A stretch of 64,000 nt of DNA from positions 124,001-188,000 of the forward strand of contig JAVKOQ010000041.1 of NCBI GenBank assembly GCA_031835245.1. The letters are read 5' to 3'. This document shows positions 49,830-61,058 of this stretch, piece by piece. The stretch is from Balamuthia mandrillaris (lineage: Eukaryota; Discosea; Longamoebia; Balamuthiidae). Under the pieces are notes generated by a model. The model had not been told where the DNA came from. It saw nothing but the letters and a program-made list of their open reading frames with translations, and did not search any database. The translations under genes and the position numbers were made by a program. Position 1 is the stretch's first letter, and every line of letters starts with the position of its first letter.

Positions 49830-51820
49830 TTATGGGGTGGAAGCGCCGCTGAGGAACGCTTCCGGAGGGATGGCGTTCTGTGCCTTCAACTCGTAAAAGT
49901 TGGCGAGGGCCTTGTTGTAATCCCACTCGTTGGTCTCCAGGCACTGCTTTGCAAAGGCCGGCGTCAGGTCCGTCACGTAGGACAGCTTGGTGATGAGGTC
50001 GTTGGATGAGGCAGCTGCAGCCGAACCGCTGCCACGTCTTGCTTGAGCGGAGGGAGAAGAGACCGGAGAAAAGGAAAACAAGGCGGAGGAAGAGGGGCTG
50101 CCCATCATCGGCAATGCGGAAGCAGTGGTGGACGTAGTTGTAGTGGAGGAGGAAGCGCTTGGTGCAGCAGAGGAGGCAGGTTGAAGGGATTGGCCAAGAT
50201 AAGGCCGCAGATGGAGCTGGTCGTTGACTACGAGGAGAGGAACGCCCAGTTGGTGGGCTCGCGATTGGGATGGTGCTGGCGTCAGTATGAACGTCCGGTC
50301 AAAGGAACGATTTACACCAACGTCCACTATTGTCGGTGATGTTAGTGGAAGTTCAATACATATCAAGAGAGAAAGAAGGCCAACCTTCCCAAAAGGTGCC
50401 GTGGATTGCCACATGAATCAACTTAAATAAATACAAAAATGAAACAAGCCATAGCAAGCGCTTTCGTTAGATATGGAGCAGAAGACGCAGAAGCGGGAGA
50501 GAAAGAAGAGACGAAAGAACAGTAAGCTAACCTGAAGATTACCAATAGAAGGCAAGGCAAAAGCATCAACGGTAAACCCGGTGCTAAGATCATGTAGCGT
50601 GTTTGGTAGCTGTTGCAAGAAATGAACGATATCAGCACGTCCGCGCTGAATCAGCTCTTGCCTCTGGTCCATGTCTTCCACCACCAAGAAATTTCTGCTG
50701 AGCTTTACATAGTCTTTCAATTTCTCTTTGTTTTCGTGCTGTTTCTTCTTCCCGTCTTTGCCTTTGTCTTTGTGATGATGCGACTTATCAGCTCCGATGG
50801 AATCTTTCTTGCCTACTGTCAATGAAAAGTAGGACCCATCTGTGTACAGTTCCAAAAGAGTTTGTCTGTTCTTGTCATACAGCTGGTAATATCTTACATA
50901 AGAAAATAAAACAATGAGTATAAATAACTTAAAGGAGAGGAGATGGAGAGAGAGAGAGGTTAAGTTACTTGGATAAAAAGTTGGCGATGAGGTTTTCTCT
51001 TTGTGGGGCATCAAAGTAATTGCTTTGAATGGGAGGAAGTACGCTGCTAAGCGCATAGGATGGAATGTCGAAGGAGATGGCTGGTTCCACCTCCACTGTG
51101 TCCAAATACTTTAGGAACGGAAATCGCCGTGTTACCTGGCTGTTGTTTGGGAGAATGCAGTCATGGAAGATAAGATAAACAAGCATAAAATAAATAAGAG
51201 AGAGAAGAAAATAAGATTGGAAAAAACAAGAACACCGAAAAAGAAGTAGAGCGAAAACAGGAAGAAGAACAAGAAAGTCGAACCTTCTATACCGACTTGG
51301 GTCTGTTTGTGTAGAAATAGGATTGTTGGTGAAAACCACTTCCCTCAGCTTGAGTCCCTTGAGATGATCCAGCTGCTTCATATCATTGATCCGGTTGCTA
51401 TCAAAGTTGAGGTTGGCAAGTTCAGGGGCATGAGAGGGCAGATCCCTGAAGCCCACCAACGTTCTCATGTTGTTGTTCGAAAAGTCAATGGTCTCTACCT
51501 GAGAGCACTTCTCGGCGACGACGCTCCACAGGGTGCGTAGCAAGGTGACGTTGTTGAAGTCCAGGGTAACACCGTGCTGGTGGCTGCCCTGCAGGCCCGC
51601 TAGGTTGAGAAACTTGCCGGCAACATTGTAGTGCGTTTCGACCAGGGATTGCAGCGCTTCTTTGTGCTTAGCGCTGAGCTCGTTGCTCGGTTTGTACTTG
51701 ACAAAATGTATATTAAGCTGTACGTAGAAGAATGGAAAGAATGAGAGAATAGGGAGAGAGAGAGAGAGAGAATGAGCATGAGAGAGATAAGGAGAGAAAC
51801 AGACAAGAGAGAGTGAGAGT

Positions 51821-51861
<41 letters not shown>

Positions 51862-52530
51862 ATGAAAGAGAACAGGAGACCAAGAGAAGAGAAAGAGAAC
51901 CTTGTTTCTGTCCCAGCGAATGCCGCTCAGCTTGGAGACGGCGAGAGCTTCGGCGCGATTGCTTATCCATAGGAACGCCTTGTTCCCAACCAGAGAGGCC
52001 TTTTTTTAAAAAAAAAAATAATGGACGGCAGTTCGTTTAAACACACACAACCGTTCTTTGCGGCGCTTTTTGTTTTTTTTTTTAAAAAAAAACGTACATC
52101 ATCCAGGGTGAACGGCTCGGAGCTTTTCTCCTTCAGAAACGCCACCAGGTCTTCCAGTGCCACGTTTTCCTCAAATCCAGTGACCTTGTTGCAACGCACA
52201 CATAATCAAACGCAAAAAAAAAGACACACTGTTTAGTGAGCCACAACGCACTGAAAAGGAGGGAGATAAAAGAAGAAGCACCATCAACTTGGCGCCATGT
52301 TCGCCTTCATGTTCTCCTCCTCCTCCTCCTCCTCGGAAGCCACCCCTTTTGCCGCCACCACGCCCTCCTCCTCTGAACCGGTCCTTGAAACCGCTTTTTA
52401 CTCCTCTTCGACCGCCGTCTCCACCTCCACCCTCCCCGCCTCCTCCTCCACGTCCTCCTCCTCGTCCTCTTCCTCCTCTTCCTCCCCTGCCACCACCTCC
52501 TCCTCCGCCTCCTCTGGGTCTCTCGCTCAT
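49830..52530 (-). CDS. mRNA export receptor NXF1/TAP
   Basis: Start MSERPRGGGG opens an RGG/Gly-rich N terminus (about 80 residues) like the RNA-binding arm of TAP. Then follow an RRM-like exon pair (VTGFEENVALEDLVAFLKEK, KAFLWISNRAEALAVSKL), leucine-rich repeats (VETIDFSNNNMRTLVGFRDL, LANLNFDSNRINDMKQLDHL), the NTF2-like domain (YYQLYDKNRQTLLELYTDGSYFS; RTFILTPAPSQSR; LLVVNDQLHLRPY) and the TAP-C UBA-like domain (LEtNEWDYNKALANFYELKA) that binds FG nucleoporins. All five parts are present, so it should export mRNA with an NXT1 partner. Introns carry GA repeats and, near 52010-52095, paired T6-A10 tracts. Divergent from DNAJC21 (288 bp). Confidence 0.92.
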
Positions 52531-52636
52531 CCTCTTTTTTTTTTTTGTTGTTGTCTTTTCTTGTTGTTGGTTTTGCTGCAGCAACTCTTCTGGTTTTGTT
52601 GTGATTTTGTGCACGCTGATCGACTCGATCTTTCCA

Positions 52637-52644
52637 TGACGTCA
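52637..52644. promoter_or_regulatory. TGACGTCA (CRE-type) site between NXF1 and DNAJC21
   Basis: Exact palindrome 107 bp upstream of the NXF1 ATG and 175 bp upstream of the DNAJC21 ATG; it may serve both. A GTCGTCATGGCAT block follows near 52664, echoed by GTCGTCATGACAT about 70 bp upstream of the RNA ligase gene. Confidence 0.5.
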
Positions 52645-52818
52645 TTGTGAGATCTTAATTCATGTCGTCATGGCATATTTAACGAGACGCTAACCCTAAC
52701 CTCAGAAACAATTCCAACCAGCGAAGCAAGTAAGAACAAGGAAGCAAGGAAGAAAGGAAAGACAAGGAAGGAAAGGCGGGAAAAAAGGAAGAAAAAAAAA
52801 ACAAAGCAGCAGAGAATC

Positions 52819-52946
52819 ATGATGAGCGGGGGAGGACAAACTACCATGAGGTGCTACTACGAGGTGTTGGAGGTGGAACGGAATGCCTCGGCGGATGAGC
52901 TTAAGAAAGCATACCGTAAAAAAGCCTTGCTTTGGCATCCTGGTTT

Positions 52947-52983
<37 letters not shown>

Positions 52984-54964
52984 TTTCTTTTTGGGCCAGT
53001 TTTTCTGACCGGTTTATTCTTCACTCCATTAGACCGGAACATACATCAACCCGAACTTGCCCATGAACGTTTCCAGGAGCTACAACAAGCTTACGACGTG
53101 CTAAGCGATCCACACGAGCGTGCATGGTTTGTTGCCTTTCTCTCTCTCTCTCTCTCCTTCTTGCACGGTCTCCTCTTTCTCTTCCTTCGATTAACTCCTC
53201 CAAACGCATGTGTAACAGGTACGACGATCATCGAGAGGCCATTCTTCGCGGAGGGGACGGCACCGCCGAAGAAGGCGCTGAGCACGGCATCAACCTCTGG
53301 CCCTTCTTCAACAACAGCTGCTTCTCCGGCTACAACGACGGCCCCAAGGGCTTCTACACCGTCTACGGCGGCCTCTTTGCCAAGCTGGCCGAAGAGGAGG
53401 AGGAGGCAGCCGCCAACAAGAAACAGAAGAACGGCTCGCCAGCGGCGCCGGCCTTTGGCGACCTCTCCACGCCTTACCCCGCCGTCAAAGAGTTTTACAG
53501 CCATTGGCTGAACTTTGTGACCCAAAAGAACTTTGCTTGGTGCGACCAGTACAAGACGACGGAGGCCCCCAACCGACAGATCCGTCGCCTCATGGAGAAG
53601 GAAAACAAGAAATGCAGGGACAAAGAACGAAGGCTTTTCAACGAACAAGTCAGAGTACGTTGTTTTTTTTTCCCCCTTTTATTCTTTCATCTTCCTTCTT
53701 TCTTCGTCCTTCTCTCAGTTTTGATGTAACATGTGATCACTTAAAGCACTTGGTGGAGCATGTGCGGAAGAAGGACAAACGAGTTATAGAGCATCTCATT
53801 AAAACGAAACAAGAAACAGAACAGAAGAGAGAAAAGGAGTTGCTGAGAAAGAAGCAGCAGGAGGAAGAGCGGCAGGCCGCTAGAGAACTGCAAGAGGCCG
53901 AAGAATTGCAGCACTTGGAGAACTTTCAGGAGGAATGGGACAAGCTGGGCTTAGATGACATTTACTCTCCAGAGGAACTTTCTCGAGGGAAGAAGAAGAA
54001 CAAGAAGGGCAAGGGCAAGGATGTACAAGCGGCCGCAGATGCAGTTGATGCTAAACATATGGATGGAGAAGCCGAGCTCTTTTGTCCTGCGTGCAAGAAA
54101 AGCTTTAAGTCTGAGCGATCGTACGTGTTTTATTCCATACGTTTCTCCTCCTTCTCGTCACTCTCTCTCCCTCTCTCTCTCTCTCTCTCTCCCTCTCCCC
54201 TGTTTGTTAATTTGGTAAAATGCAGTTATCAGAATCACGAAAAATCTAAAAAGCATTTGGCCAATGTAAAGAAGCTCGAACGCGAACTATTGGAGGCAGC
54301 TCTAGCTGCAGAAGACGAAGACGAAGAGGCGGAAGAGGAAGAAGACGAAGGAGCAAAGGGGGAGGAGGATATGCAAAAACATGGCAATGACAGCGAACAT
54401 AGCGAAGAGTTTGTGGTATTGGGCGATGCCGATTCCTCCTCTGGAAAGGAACAACGTGAAGCAGATGGTCAAGAAAGTGAGGATGATGAAGAAGAGGAAT
54501 GGGAAATGCTGTTGAGATATCAGCAACAAAGCCGGCGGTTCTCCACCGGAAGCCAAGATGAAGAGGAAGAGGAAGAGCAAGAAGAGGCTGAAAACGAAGA
54601 AGATGAAGGAAGTGCAGATACAGACACAACGAGCAACACAAACGAAGCGAAAGAACAGGAAGAAAACGAAAGCGCACCGGAAAGCAGTGCAAAAGAAAAC
54701 GGTTTAGATGAAGGCGAAGAAGAGGAAGTAGAAGAAGCAAAGACGACGAAGGAGACAGCTAAACCCTTCACAAAGAAAGAAAGGCGCATGTTACGAAAAA
54801 TGCGAAAGAAAGACAGCAGAGCCGCAACCAATAGCTCCCCTGCGCCCTCCTCCTCCTCCGAAGACAATGCCCTGCGGTGCAAGACCTGCTCCGTCACGTT
54901 CCGCTCTCGCAACAAACTCTTCCAACACATCAAACAAACGGGGCATGCAGCCTTCAAAAAATAA
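52819..54964 (+). CDS. DNAJC21/Jjj1 co-chaperone of 60S ribosome maturation
   Basis: Starts [20 protein letters not shown], a J domain with [18 protein letters not shown] (HPD motif split by an intron) and [15 protein letters not shown] typical Jjj1 segment follows ([67 protein letters not shown]). A coiled coil, one zinc finger (CPACKKSF...H..S.KH), a long acidic region, and a second C2H2 finger ([20 protein letters not shown]) close the protein. In yeast Jjj1 recruits Hsp70 to release Arx1 from 60S particles. The domain set is complete. Its stop lies 10 bp from that of SFR1 on the other strand. Confidence 0.95.
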
Positions 54965-54974
54965 CAGCACAAAC

Positions 54975-55250
54975 TTAGAGAAATGTTTCCTCTTCTTCAG
55001 AATAGTTGAGCAAGTTGGAGTCCACCCCCATTTCTTGCAACATTCGGGTCATGGTCAGGTCTTCCTGTGGTTGCCCTGTTAGCCCCTGGTGAACCGCGCT
55101 GTGCATTCCCTGCAGCTTGGCGAAAAGGTCGGTGGCCACTTGTTGGCAGGCTTCTTTCCATTTGTCTCTGAGTACGTTGACTTTTTCTGTTTCTTGCTAC
55201 ACACGTTTTTTTTGTAAGCATCTTTGCCTTCTTCCTCGTTCTCTTCTCTC

Positions 55251-55296
<46 letters not shown>

Positions 55297-55922
55297 GTAG
55301 TAGCGTGAAAGCAAAAAACCTTTTGTAATTGTCGGCGCTCATAGATGGCTTTCTTGCGGTCAATCTCTTTGAGGTGCTCTTCCAGCGACTGTATCTCAGC
55401 CTCCAATTTCTTCTTCACCTGCTCAAATGTGGCTGGCCTCAACTTGCATTTTGAGAAGAGAAGATTGGGAGATTGTCGAGCAGATGCGAGACGAGAGAGA
55501 GAGAGTGAGAGAGTAGAGAGAGAGAGTGAGAGAGAGAGAAGAGAGAGTGAGAGTGAGAGAGCGAGACGAGAGAGCCGGTTGCCCATACCCGCAGCTTGGC
55601 AGTCGGTGAAGTAGTGTTTTTGTATGAAATTCTTCGCGGCCGCTTAGATGGCGTGCCTTGAGCAGAAGAAGCCGCGCATGGTGTTGCAGATAACGCTGTC
55701 GTTGAAGTGGTTGTTGTAGAGGATGCGGCAACAGGGTCCTTGTCGGCAAGTGTCTCGGTGTTGGTTTTAAGGGCAGCTTTGCGTTTCCGCAGGCGAGAAC
55801 GTAGGGCAGGGCTCAGCGCCTTGGAGAGGTGATTTGTGCTCTACTTTGTGTGTTGTTGAGGAAGGTGAGAAAAAGAAAAACACATCCTGCTAGGGGCGTC
55901 CAAGGAGTAAGCACCGAAGACA
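54975..55922 (-). CDS. SFR1/Mei5 homologue (Swi5 partner in recombination)
   Basis: Short exon 1 (MSSVLTPWTPLAGC) joins through a GTAG intron to STNHLSKALSPALRSRLRKR and a Ser/Thr-rich basic stretch (TPSKRPRRISYK). A coiled coil follows (FEQVKKKLEAEIQSLEEHLK). The last exon, RDKWKEACQQVATDLFAKLQ ... TRMLQEMGVDSNLLNYSEEE, matches the conserved end of SFR1/Mei5 (KWR..C...L, then LG.D..LLHY...EEF). SFR1 with Swi5 stimulates Rad51/Dmc1 strand exchange. The short length (about 215 residues) is usual. GA and CT microsatellites fill two introns. Family placement rests on the C terminus. Confidence 0.7.
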
Positions 55923-57147
55923 TTCTTTTCCGCTCAACGGCGGCTTCTAGCGTTAATCTTTCTTATTTTTACTTCCTTGAAAGGAATTCGCCAGGTTTCC
56001 TTGGTTACGGTATCCATGGTGAGCGTGACGTCAGCATTTCAAAGACTTTTCCTTCGAAATTCTCGAATTATCTACGGGATTTCCAAGGATGTCCTCAAAA
56101 TTACGACATTTGTACCTTTTTTAGGTTCGTTTTCCTCGGAGTTTCGGTTTACTCCGCTCTGTTTCTCTCAGGTAACCTTAAATTTGCCGTAAGTTTTAAT
56201 CGTGCTTCCATTTCGGTTTCCATTTTGTTTACGTTCGAGACAACGAAAAACACACACACCTGCACAACCTACGCCTCTCCGTAGTCACCACAGCAAATCT
56301 CCTGCCACCCTACGTGGGGAAAGGGGGAAGAAAACCAAAACCAAGACCAAACTTAACATCTCGCGCACACGCACACCTTAAAAAAAACCCAAACCTTACC
56401 ACTACACGCCAACAACAACAACAAAAAAAACTAAAAGCTAACTTGACTATATTGTTCTCGTTATTTTTATTTTTTTCTTCTTTCTTTCTTCTTCTTTCAT
56501 ACCACACACGAACACCCACAACAGGGCACTACCAGTCGATTGGTGGCTCCGTTTTTTTTTTTGCTTAGCAGCTGTATTATTATTTGATTATTATTTTTTT
56601 TCACCACTGTTGTACACCTTACCGCTCTCTTGACTGCAGTTTTTTTTTGTTTGGGACTAACTATCCACTACTCTACTGCAGAGGAGAAAAAAAGGGAAAC
56701 ACAAAACGTTGTAGCAGCTCATTTCTTTTTTGTGCTAACTACTCTTTTTTTTTCCTTTCCACCAAACCAATCAACCCCTTGTTTTCCTCTTTCAAGGACA
56801 GCAACGATACCACGACCAAACCACCACCGCGATTCCTCTTCTTCCTCTTCTTCAACTTCCACTTCATCTTCTTCCTCTAAACATTCCAACAATCCTTTTA
56901 ACACCGTTAACAACAAGAGCAACAAACACAACAACAAGAAGGAACTAAACCACCTCAACAGGCGTAAGCGAGGACAAAGGGGGGAGTTAGGCAGACAGCG
57001 AACCAACAAGGAGGAAGGCGGCAAGGGACGAGGCAAAAAGCGAAGGAGGAGGAGAGAGGACTAAAAGGTAAGCCAAACGTTTCTGGCTTTTGGGAGGGAG
57101 GCACTAGGATTGTAGATAGAGAGTAGAGAGAGAGAGAGAGAGAGAAG

Positions 57148-57197
<50 letters not shown>

Positions 57198-57595
57198 GCA
57201 AAAAACTTTAAGGCATTATTTATTACTATTCCTGTTTGAAGGCAACGGTCACCCAAAGATCAAACCCTTTCAAGGCAGCGAATACAAGGATAAATAATAA
57301 AGGGACCATTACCCCTCTGCTTTTAGCTTGTGCTCTTTTGAGAGAAGGAAGCAAGGACAACAGGAGAGAAGGGAGAGCGCGCGGAGAGAAAGAGAGCGAG
57401 AGAGAAAGCAAGAAGACGAGGAGCAAGGAGAGCCTCAACGCGGACCCGAAGACCGGAAAGGAGCAACGAGTAGCTGAAGAAGTGCACGTACGCGATATAG
57501 CCTCCTCTTCCATCGTCGCCGCCCCTACTACGTGGACCAAGACGACCAACTCCCCCTCCACCCGACGAGCGAGCCCTCCTGCTGCCGCTAACGAC
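55923..57595. other. Long upstream region with possible leader exon of the GNAT-like gene
   Basis: No known protein is recognised. From 55930 to 56290 the sequence is AT-balanced with a CRE site. The ATG frame 56630-57064 starts with apparent transcript leader and ends in a Ser-, Asn- and Lys/Arg-rich tail. It is followed by AAAAG|GTAAGCC, a good donor, and a TTTGAAG acceptor near 57240. These could be 5' leader exons of the next gene carrying an upstream frame, or a separate low-complexity protein. GA repeats lie at 57118-57192. Confidence 0.35.
56026..56033. promoter_or_regulatory. TGACGTCA (CRE-type) site upstream of SFR1
   Basis: TGACGTCAGCATT, 104 bp upstream of the SFR1 ATG at 55922. 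The 13-base core is identical to that upstream of the UBAP1-like gene. Confidence 0.5.
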
Positions 57596-58485
57596 ATGGC
57601 TGCTTCCATGAAGAAGGACGTGCCCATTGTGGAAACCTGCGGAGACCGATTGCAGGACATGCGTCTGCGCCCCGTGCGCGAGGCTGACTTTGACCTGCTT
57701 CTTAGCCTCGACCAGAAGGTCTACCCTTGCGAGGACGTCACCTATAATGCCCTTAAGGCCTGGTACAGGAGGAATCCCGAGTTTGGCATGATTTACGACC
57801 TCCCTGACGATGGCGAGATTGTGGCCACCGCCATTTTCATTCCTCTCAACGAGAAGGGCTGGAACAAGCTCATCAACGGTGAACTCGACGAAGGCGAGTT
57901 GGGTCCCGAAGAGGTAAGCACTCATTTTTTTTCTTTTACTCTTTCGTTGCTTGCTAACAAAACTCATGCGTTCCCACTTTCTTTCAGATATTTGATGCAG
58001 AGCGCGACTCGGCCATCGGAATTCATGTCTATCATTTGGAGAAGTTGGACAACAAAGTGCGCAGCTTCTTCCAGACAGCTATGACCGACCTCAACGCCAT
58101 CATCCAGAGGCTTAGAGAGGCCAAGGCCAAGCGTCAGCAGCTCGCTCTGCCCCTGACGGAGGAGCAAGGTCAGCAGCTGCTGAAGGTGGTTGGCTTTAGC
58201 GGCCTTGCAGTCACCAACAATGGCATCGGCCTCTTGTTCAACAAGCTGAACATGATGGAGAGGGACTACATCTGCCAGCAGCACATCTTGCAGCGCAAGG
58301 CCATTCGAAGGAGCGGCCACTCCTCCGCCGCCGACAAGAACGAGAGTGACCTCACCGTTTTCAAATGTTGCACTAAGAAAGAGTTGGCGCAAAAGTTGGC
58401 AGAGGGGTACGACTATGTTAACAGGTGCAAGATGCTGGTCACCTACCCCACCGAGCCAAGCATCGTCTGGATCTTCCTCAACTAA
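57596..58485 (+). CDS. GNAT-like acetyltransferase-fold protein
   Basis: Starts MAASMKKDVPIVETCGDRLQ; the frame is open upstream to about 57241, but that part is low-complexity. Then LRPVREADFDLLLSLDQKVY, LKAWYRRNPEFGMIYDLPDD, IVATAIFIPLNEKGWNKLI, and after a GTAAGC intron IFDAERDSAIGIHVYHLEKL, GFSGLAVTNNGIGLLFNKLN, ERDYICQQHILQ and VTYPTEPSIVWIFLN. The opening (LRPV...D) and the later GFSGLAVTNNGIG segment fit a GNAT fold with an inserted helical arm. The acceptor substrate is unknown. Confidence 0.65.
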
Positions 58486-58622
58486 GAGCAGGGTCAGTCT
58501 GGTGTGTTTCCAACTGTTATCTCTTCTGGTTTTTTCTTGTACAGTTACAGCTTTACCCATTTTTTTTCATCACGCATTTATATAAAGTTGAACAATTTGC
58601 ACGACTTCCCTTTTGGCTTCTT

Positions 58623-58660
<38 letters not shown>

Positions 58661-58705
58661 TTTCTCTCGCATAACCTTGGCGTGTCTGTTTCTTTTTGAT
58701 ATATG

Positions 58706-58713
58706 TGACGTCA
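58706..58713. promoter_or_regulatory. TGACGTCA (CRE-type) site between GNAT-like and Rab1 genes
   Basis: Exact palindrome followed by GCG, 468 bp upstream of the Rab1 start and 220 bp after the GNAT stop. Its spacing does not match the other three copies, so its target is uncertain. Confidence 0.3.
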
Positions 58714-59180
58714 GCGACTGCCAATCGAAAATCAAATCGTTTGAAATAAATAAACTCCGCAAACCAGTGCATCCAATCATCAAAACTCCATAGCCTTCCT
58801 AAATTAGCCTCATGCCCTTATTTAAACCTAAATTGTGGCCGGGAAAAATTTGGTTGGGGTTGAAGAAGTTGAAATCCCAGAAAAAATAAGTTTTTAGTTA
58901 TTTAGGCGTAGCCACGCGTTGATAAATAAAAAAGAAAGGGGACCAAAAAGCAGAAGTGGAAGTCCGCGCACCGAAATAAAAAGAAGAGAAAGGGATCTGG
59001 TTTGTGTTTTTATTTTTCATTTTCCTCCTTCTCCTCTTGGCCAACACTTCTGGGTTTTTAAAAAAAAAAAATAACAAAAACTGAAACATTCCTTCTCGTT
59101 CTCTATCCGCCGCTTGCAGCCCAGTTGATTTTGATTTGTAATTATCTTTTTTGTCCTCGAAGCGACTTGACAAAGCCGAC

Positions 59181-60221
59181 ATGGCAGCAACGGAATAGTG
59201 CGTTACTCTTTCTTGAGACGAGGCCTTTCTCCTTTTCCTCCTGTCGTTCTGTTTCTGTTTTTGTTTTAACGTTTCTCTTCTCTTTACCAAACAAAGTGAT
59301 CACTTGTTTAAAATTCTGATGGTGGGAGACTCGGGTGTGGGCAAATCGTCTCTTTTGTTGAGGTTTACGGTATGGCTGGCTGCTTGCCCCTCTCCTTCCC
59401 TTTCTTCCTCTTCTCAAGGAGAAGAAGTCCCTTCCCTTCCCTTTCCTTTCCCCTCTCCCTGCTCTTCTGATTAGATTTCTTGTCTTTTTTGTGTGGTGCT
59501 AGGAAGACACATTTTCTGAGAATTTCATCAGCACAATCGGAGTCGACTTTAAGATTCGTACAGTAAACTTGGAGGGTAAAACGGTTAAGATGCAAATTGT
59601 ACGCACCCTCTCTTTGCTGTTCAACAGTTGTTAATACAACTTCTAACTGTAAATAAACGACTCTAACGTTACGATTTTTTTCTCAATTGTCTGCAGTGGG
59701 ATACGGCAGGGCAGGAACGATTCAGAACCATAACAAGCAGCTACTATCGAGGAGCGCACGGCGTCATTCTTGTCTACGATGTCACTGATCAGGTTTCCTT
59801 CAACAATGCAAGGCAGTGGCTTACCGAGATAGAGCGTTATGCTTGTGGGCAAGTGGTGAAGCTTTTGGTAGGAAACAAGAGCGATCTTACAACGAAAAGA
59901 GTGGTGGACTATGTTACAGGAAAGGTTTGTTGATATTTTATATCGTTGCCATCCCCTCGCTCTCTACTCGTATGATTCTAACGATTTCTGTTGCCTCAGG
60001 AATTTGCGGATCAATTTAACTTGCCTTTCCTGGAGGCCTCTGCCAAAGATGGCAACAATGTAGAAACCGCTTTCCTCACGCTGGTGAAAGACATTTTTGA
60101 CAAAACAGTTGGCAACAGTTCCACTGGAGATGACAGTGCCAGCACAGGTAGTATACGGATTCCTTCCAATGGCAAAGGTGCTGCACCTGGCAAGAAGAGA
60201 AGAGGTTTATGTGTTGTATAA
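59181..60221 (+). CDS. Rab1-family small GTPase
   Basis: Exon 1 MAATEY joins to [20 protein letters not shown]. The other G motifs are present: [12 protein letters not shown] (switch I), [25 protein letters not shown] and LEASAKDG. Rab1-like features include [16 protein letters not shown] and [20 protein letters not shown]. Rab1 controls ER-to-Golgi transport. The tail KKRRGLCVV is odd: there is one Cys, third from the end, instead of the double-Cys or CXXX ends that Rab geranylgeranyltransferase usually modifies. Five exons with clear GT..AG borders; the last codon is followed by TAA. Confidence 0.93.
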
Positions 60222-60324
60222 GTGGTCCTGTGCAATACTGTTTCATTTCTCTTTTTAAAATCGCCTTTTCTTTTTTTCTTGTACTTTCTTTCTCTTTCTC
60301 TTTCTCTTGCCCTGCAATCAAAGC

Positions 60325-60477
60325 TCATGCCTTCTCCTTGGCCTTTTCCTGCTTCATTCTAATCAGACAACCAGTTGTCTTGAATTCAAGTGCAAACTCT
60401 TTTGCCATCTCATTTTTGAATGCAACTTGCACAGTAGGAAGAGAGAATCCATTAGTACAGCAGGTTTCAGTTGATAT
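60325..60477 (-). CDS. Possible last exon of an unidentified minus-strand gene
   Basis: After a GCCTAG acceptor the minus strand reads ISTETCCTNGFSLPTVQVAF, KNEMAKEFALEFKTTGCLIR, MKQEKAKEKA and TGA. The peptide has alternating strand-like and Lys-rich helical segments and could be a real C terminus, but no upstream exon was identified in the AT-rich DNA that follows, and I do not recognise the family. Confidence 0.3.
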   Translation of the reverse strand: MSTETCCTNGFSLPTVQVAFKNEMAKEFALEFKTTGCLIRMKQEKAKEKA

Positions 60478-60861
60478 CTAGGCAGCTGCTGTTTCAGACC
60501 CATCTTTGTCTCAACAGCCACTCAGGGAGGAGAAGGTAATTAATTGCCGTGGTCTATTTGTTGTTGGTGAGCTTTAGCCACAGATGACAAAGCTTGGCCT
60601 CAAAAAGCTTTCACTAGTATTGAGTCTTACAATGGCCAGCCCCACCAAGATAGCTAAGCAACCAAGTGAGTCACAATAACACCTATTGTCGTCATTAAGA
60701 TGGGTCAGCAGGAGTGCAATGTTTTGAAGCAAACCATGTCCTTTCATGTGAATATTGTAAAAGAAAAAAGAATCCATTTAACTCAAAGCTAAATATAAAG
60801 AAAACAAGACAAATAAGATAGTGATGATGTTTTTAGAGATAATGATGGTAAGGCATCGGCA

Positions 60862-61058
60862 TCAATAGGAACATGTGAAACAAAACTAACTAAAAGAAAG
60901 AGAAAAGGAGGCCCTTCAATATAATAAAAGAAAGAAGCTTAGTGATATGGCAGAAGGCAATTGACCAATGTTTTTGATATCAACAGAAAGAAAAGAAAGG
61001 GAAAGAAGCAAAAGAGCTAATATGTTGAGAGTAATTATCAACATCCTTAGTTTGCTTC
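60862..61058 (+). repeat. Dispersed direct repeat, copy 1
   Basis: Shares blocks such as ACTAACTAAAAGAAAGAGA, GAAGCTTAGTGATATGGCA and CTAATATGTTGAGAGTAAT with copy 2 (about 62630-62825), with point changes and small gaps. Copy 2 lies inside the piggyBac relic, so copy 1 may be part of a second, more decayed relative. Confidence 0.65.

Noticed and set aside
52010-52095. Paired T-run/A-run motifs (TTTTTTTAAAAAAAAAA) as a terminal-inverted-repeat element
   Set aside because: They lie in an NXF1 intron between exons, are low-complexity and have no target-site duplication.
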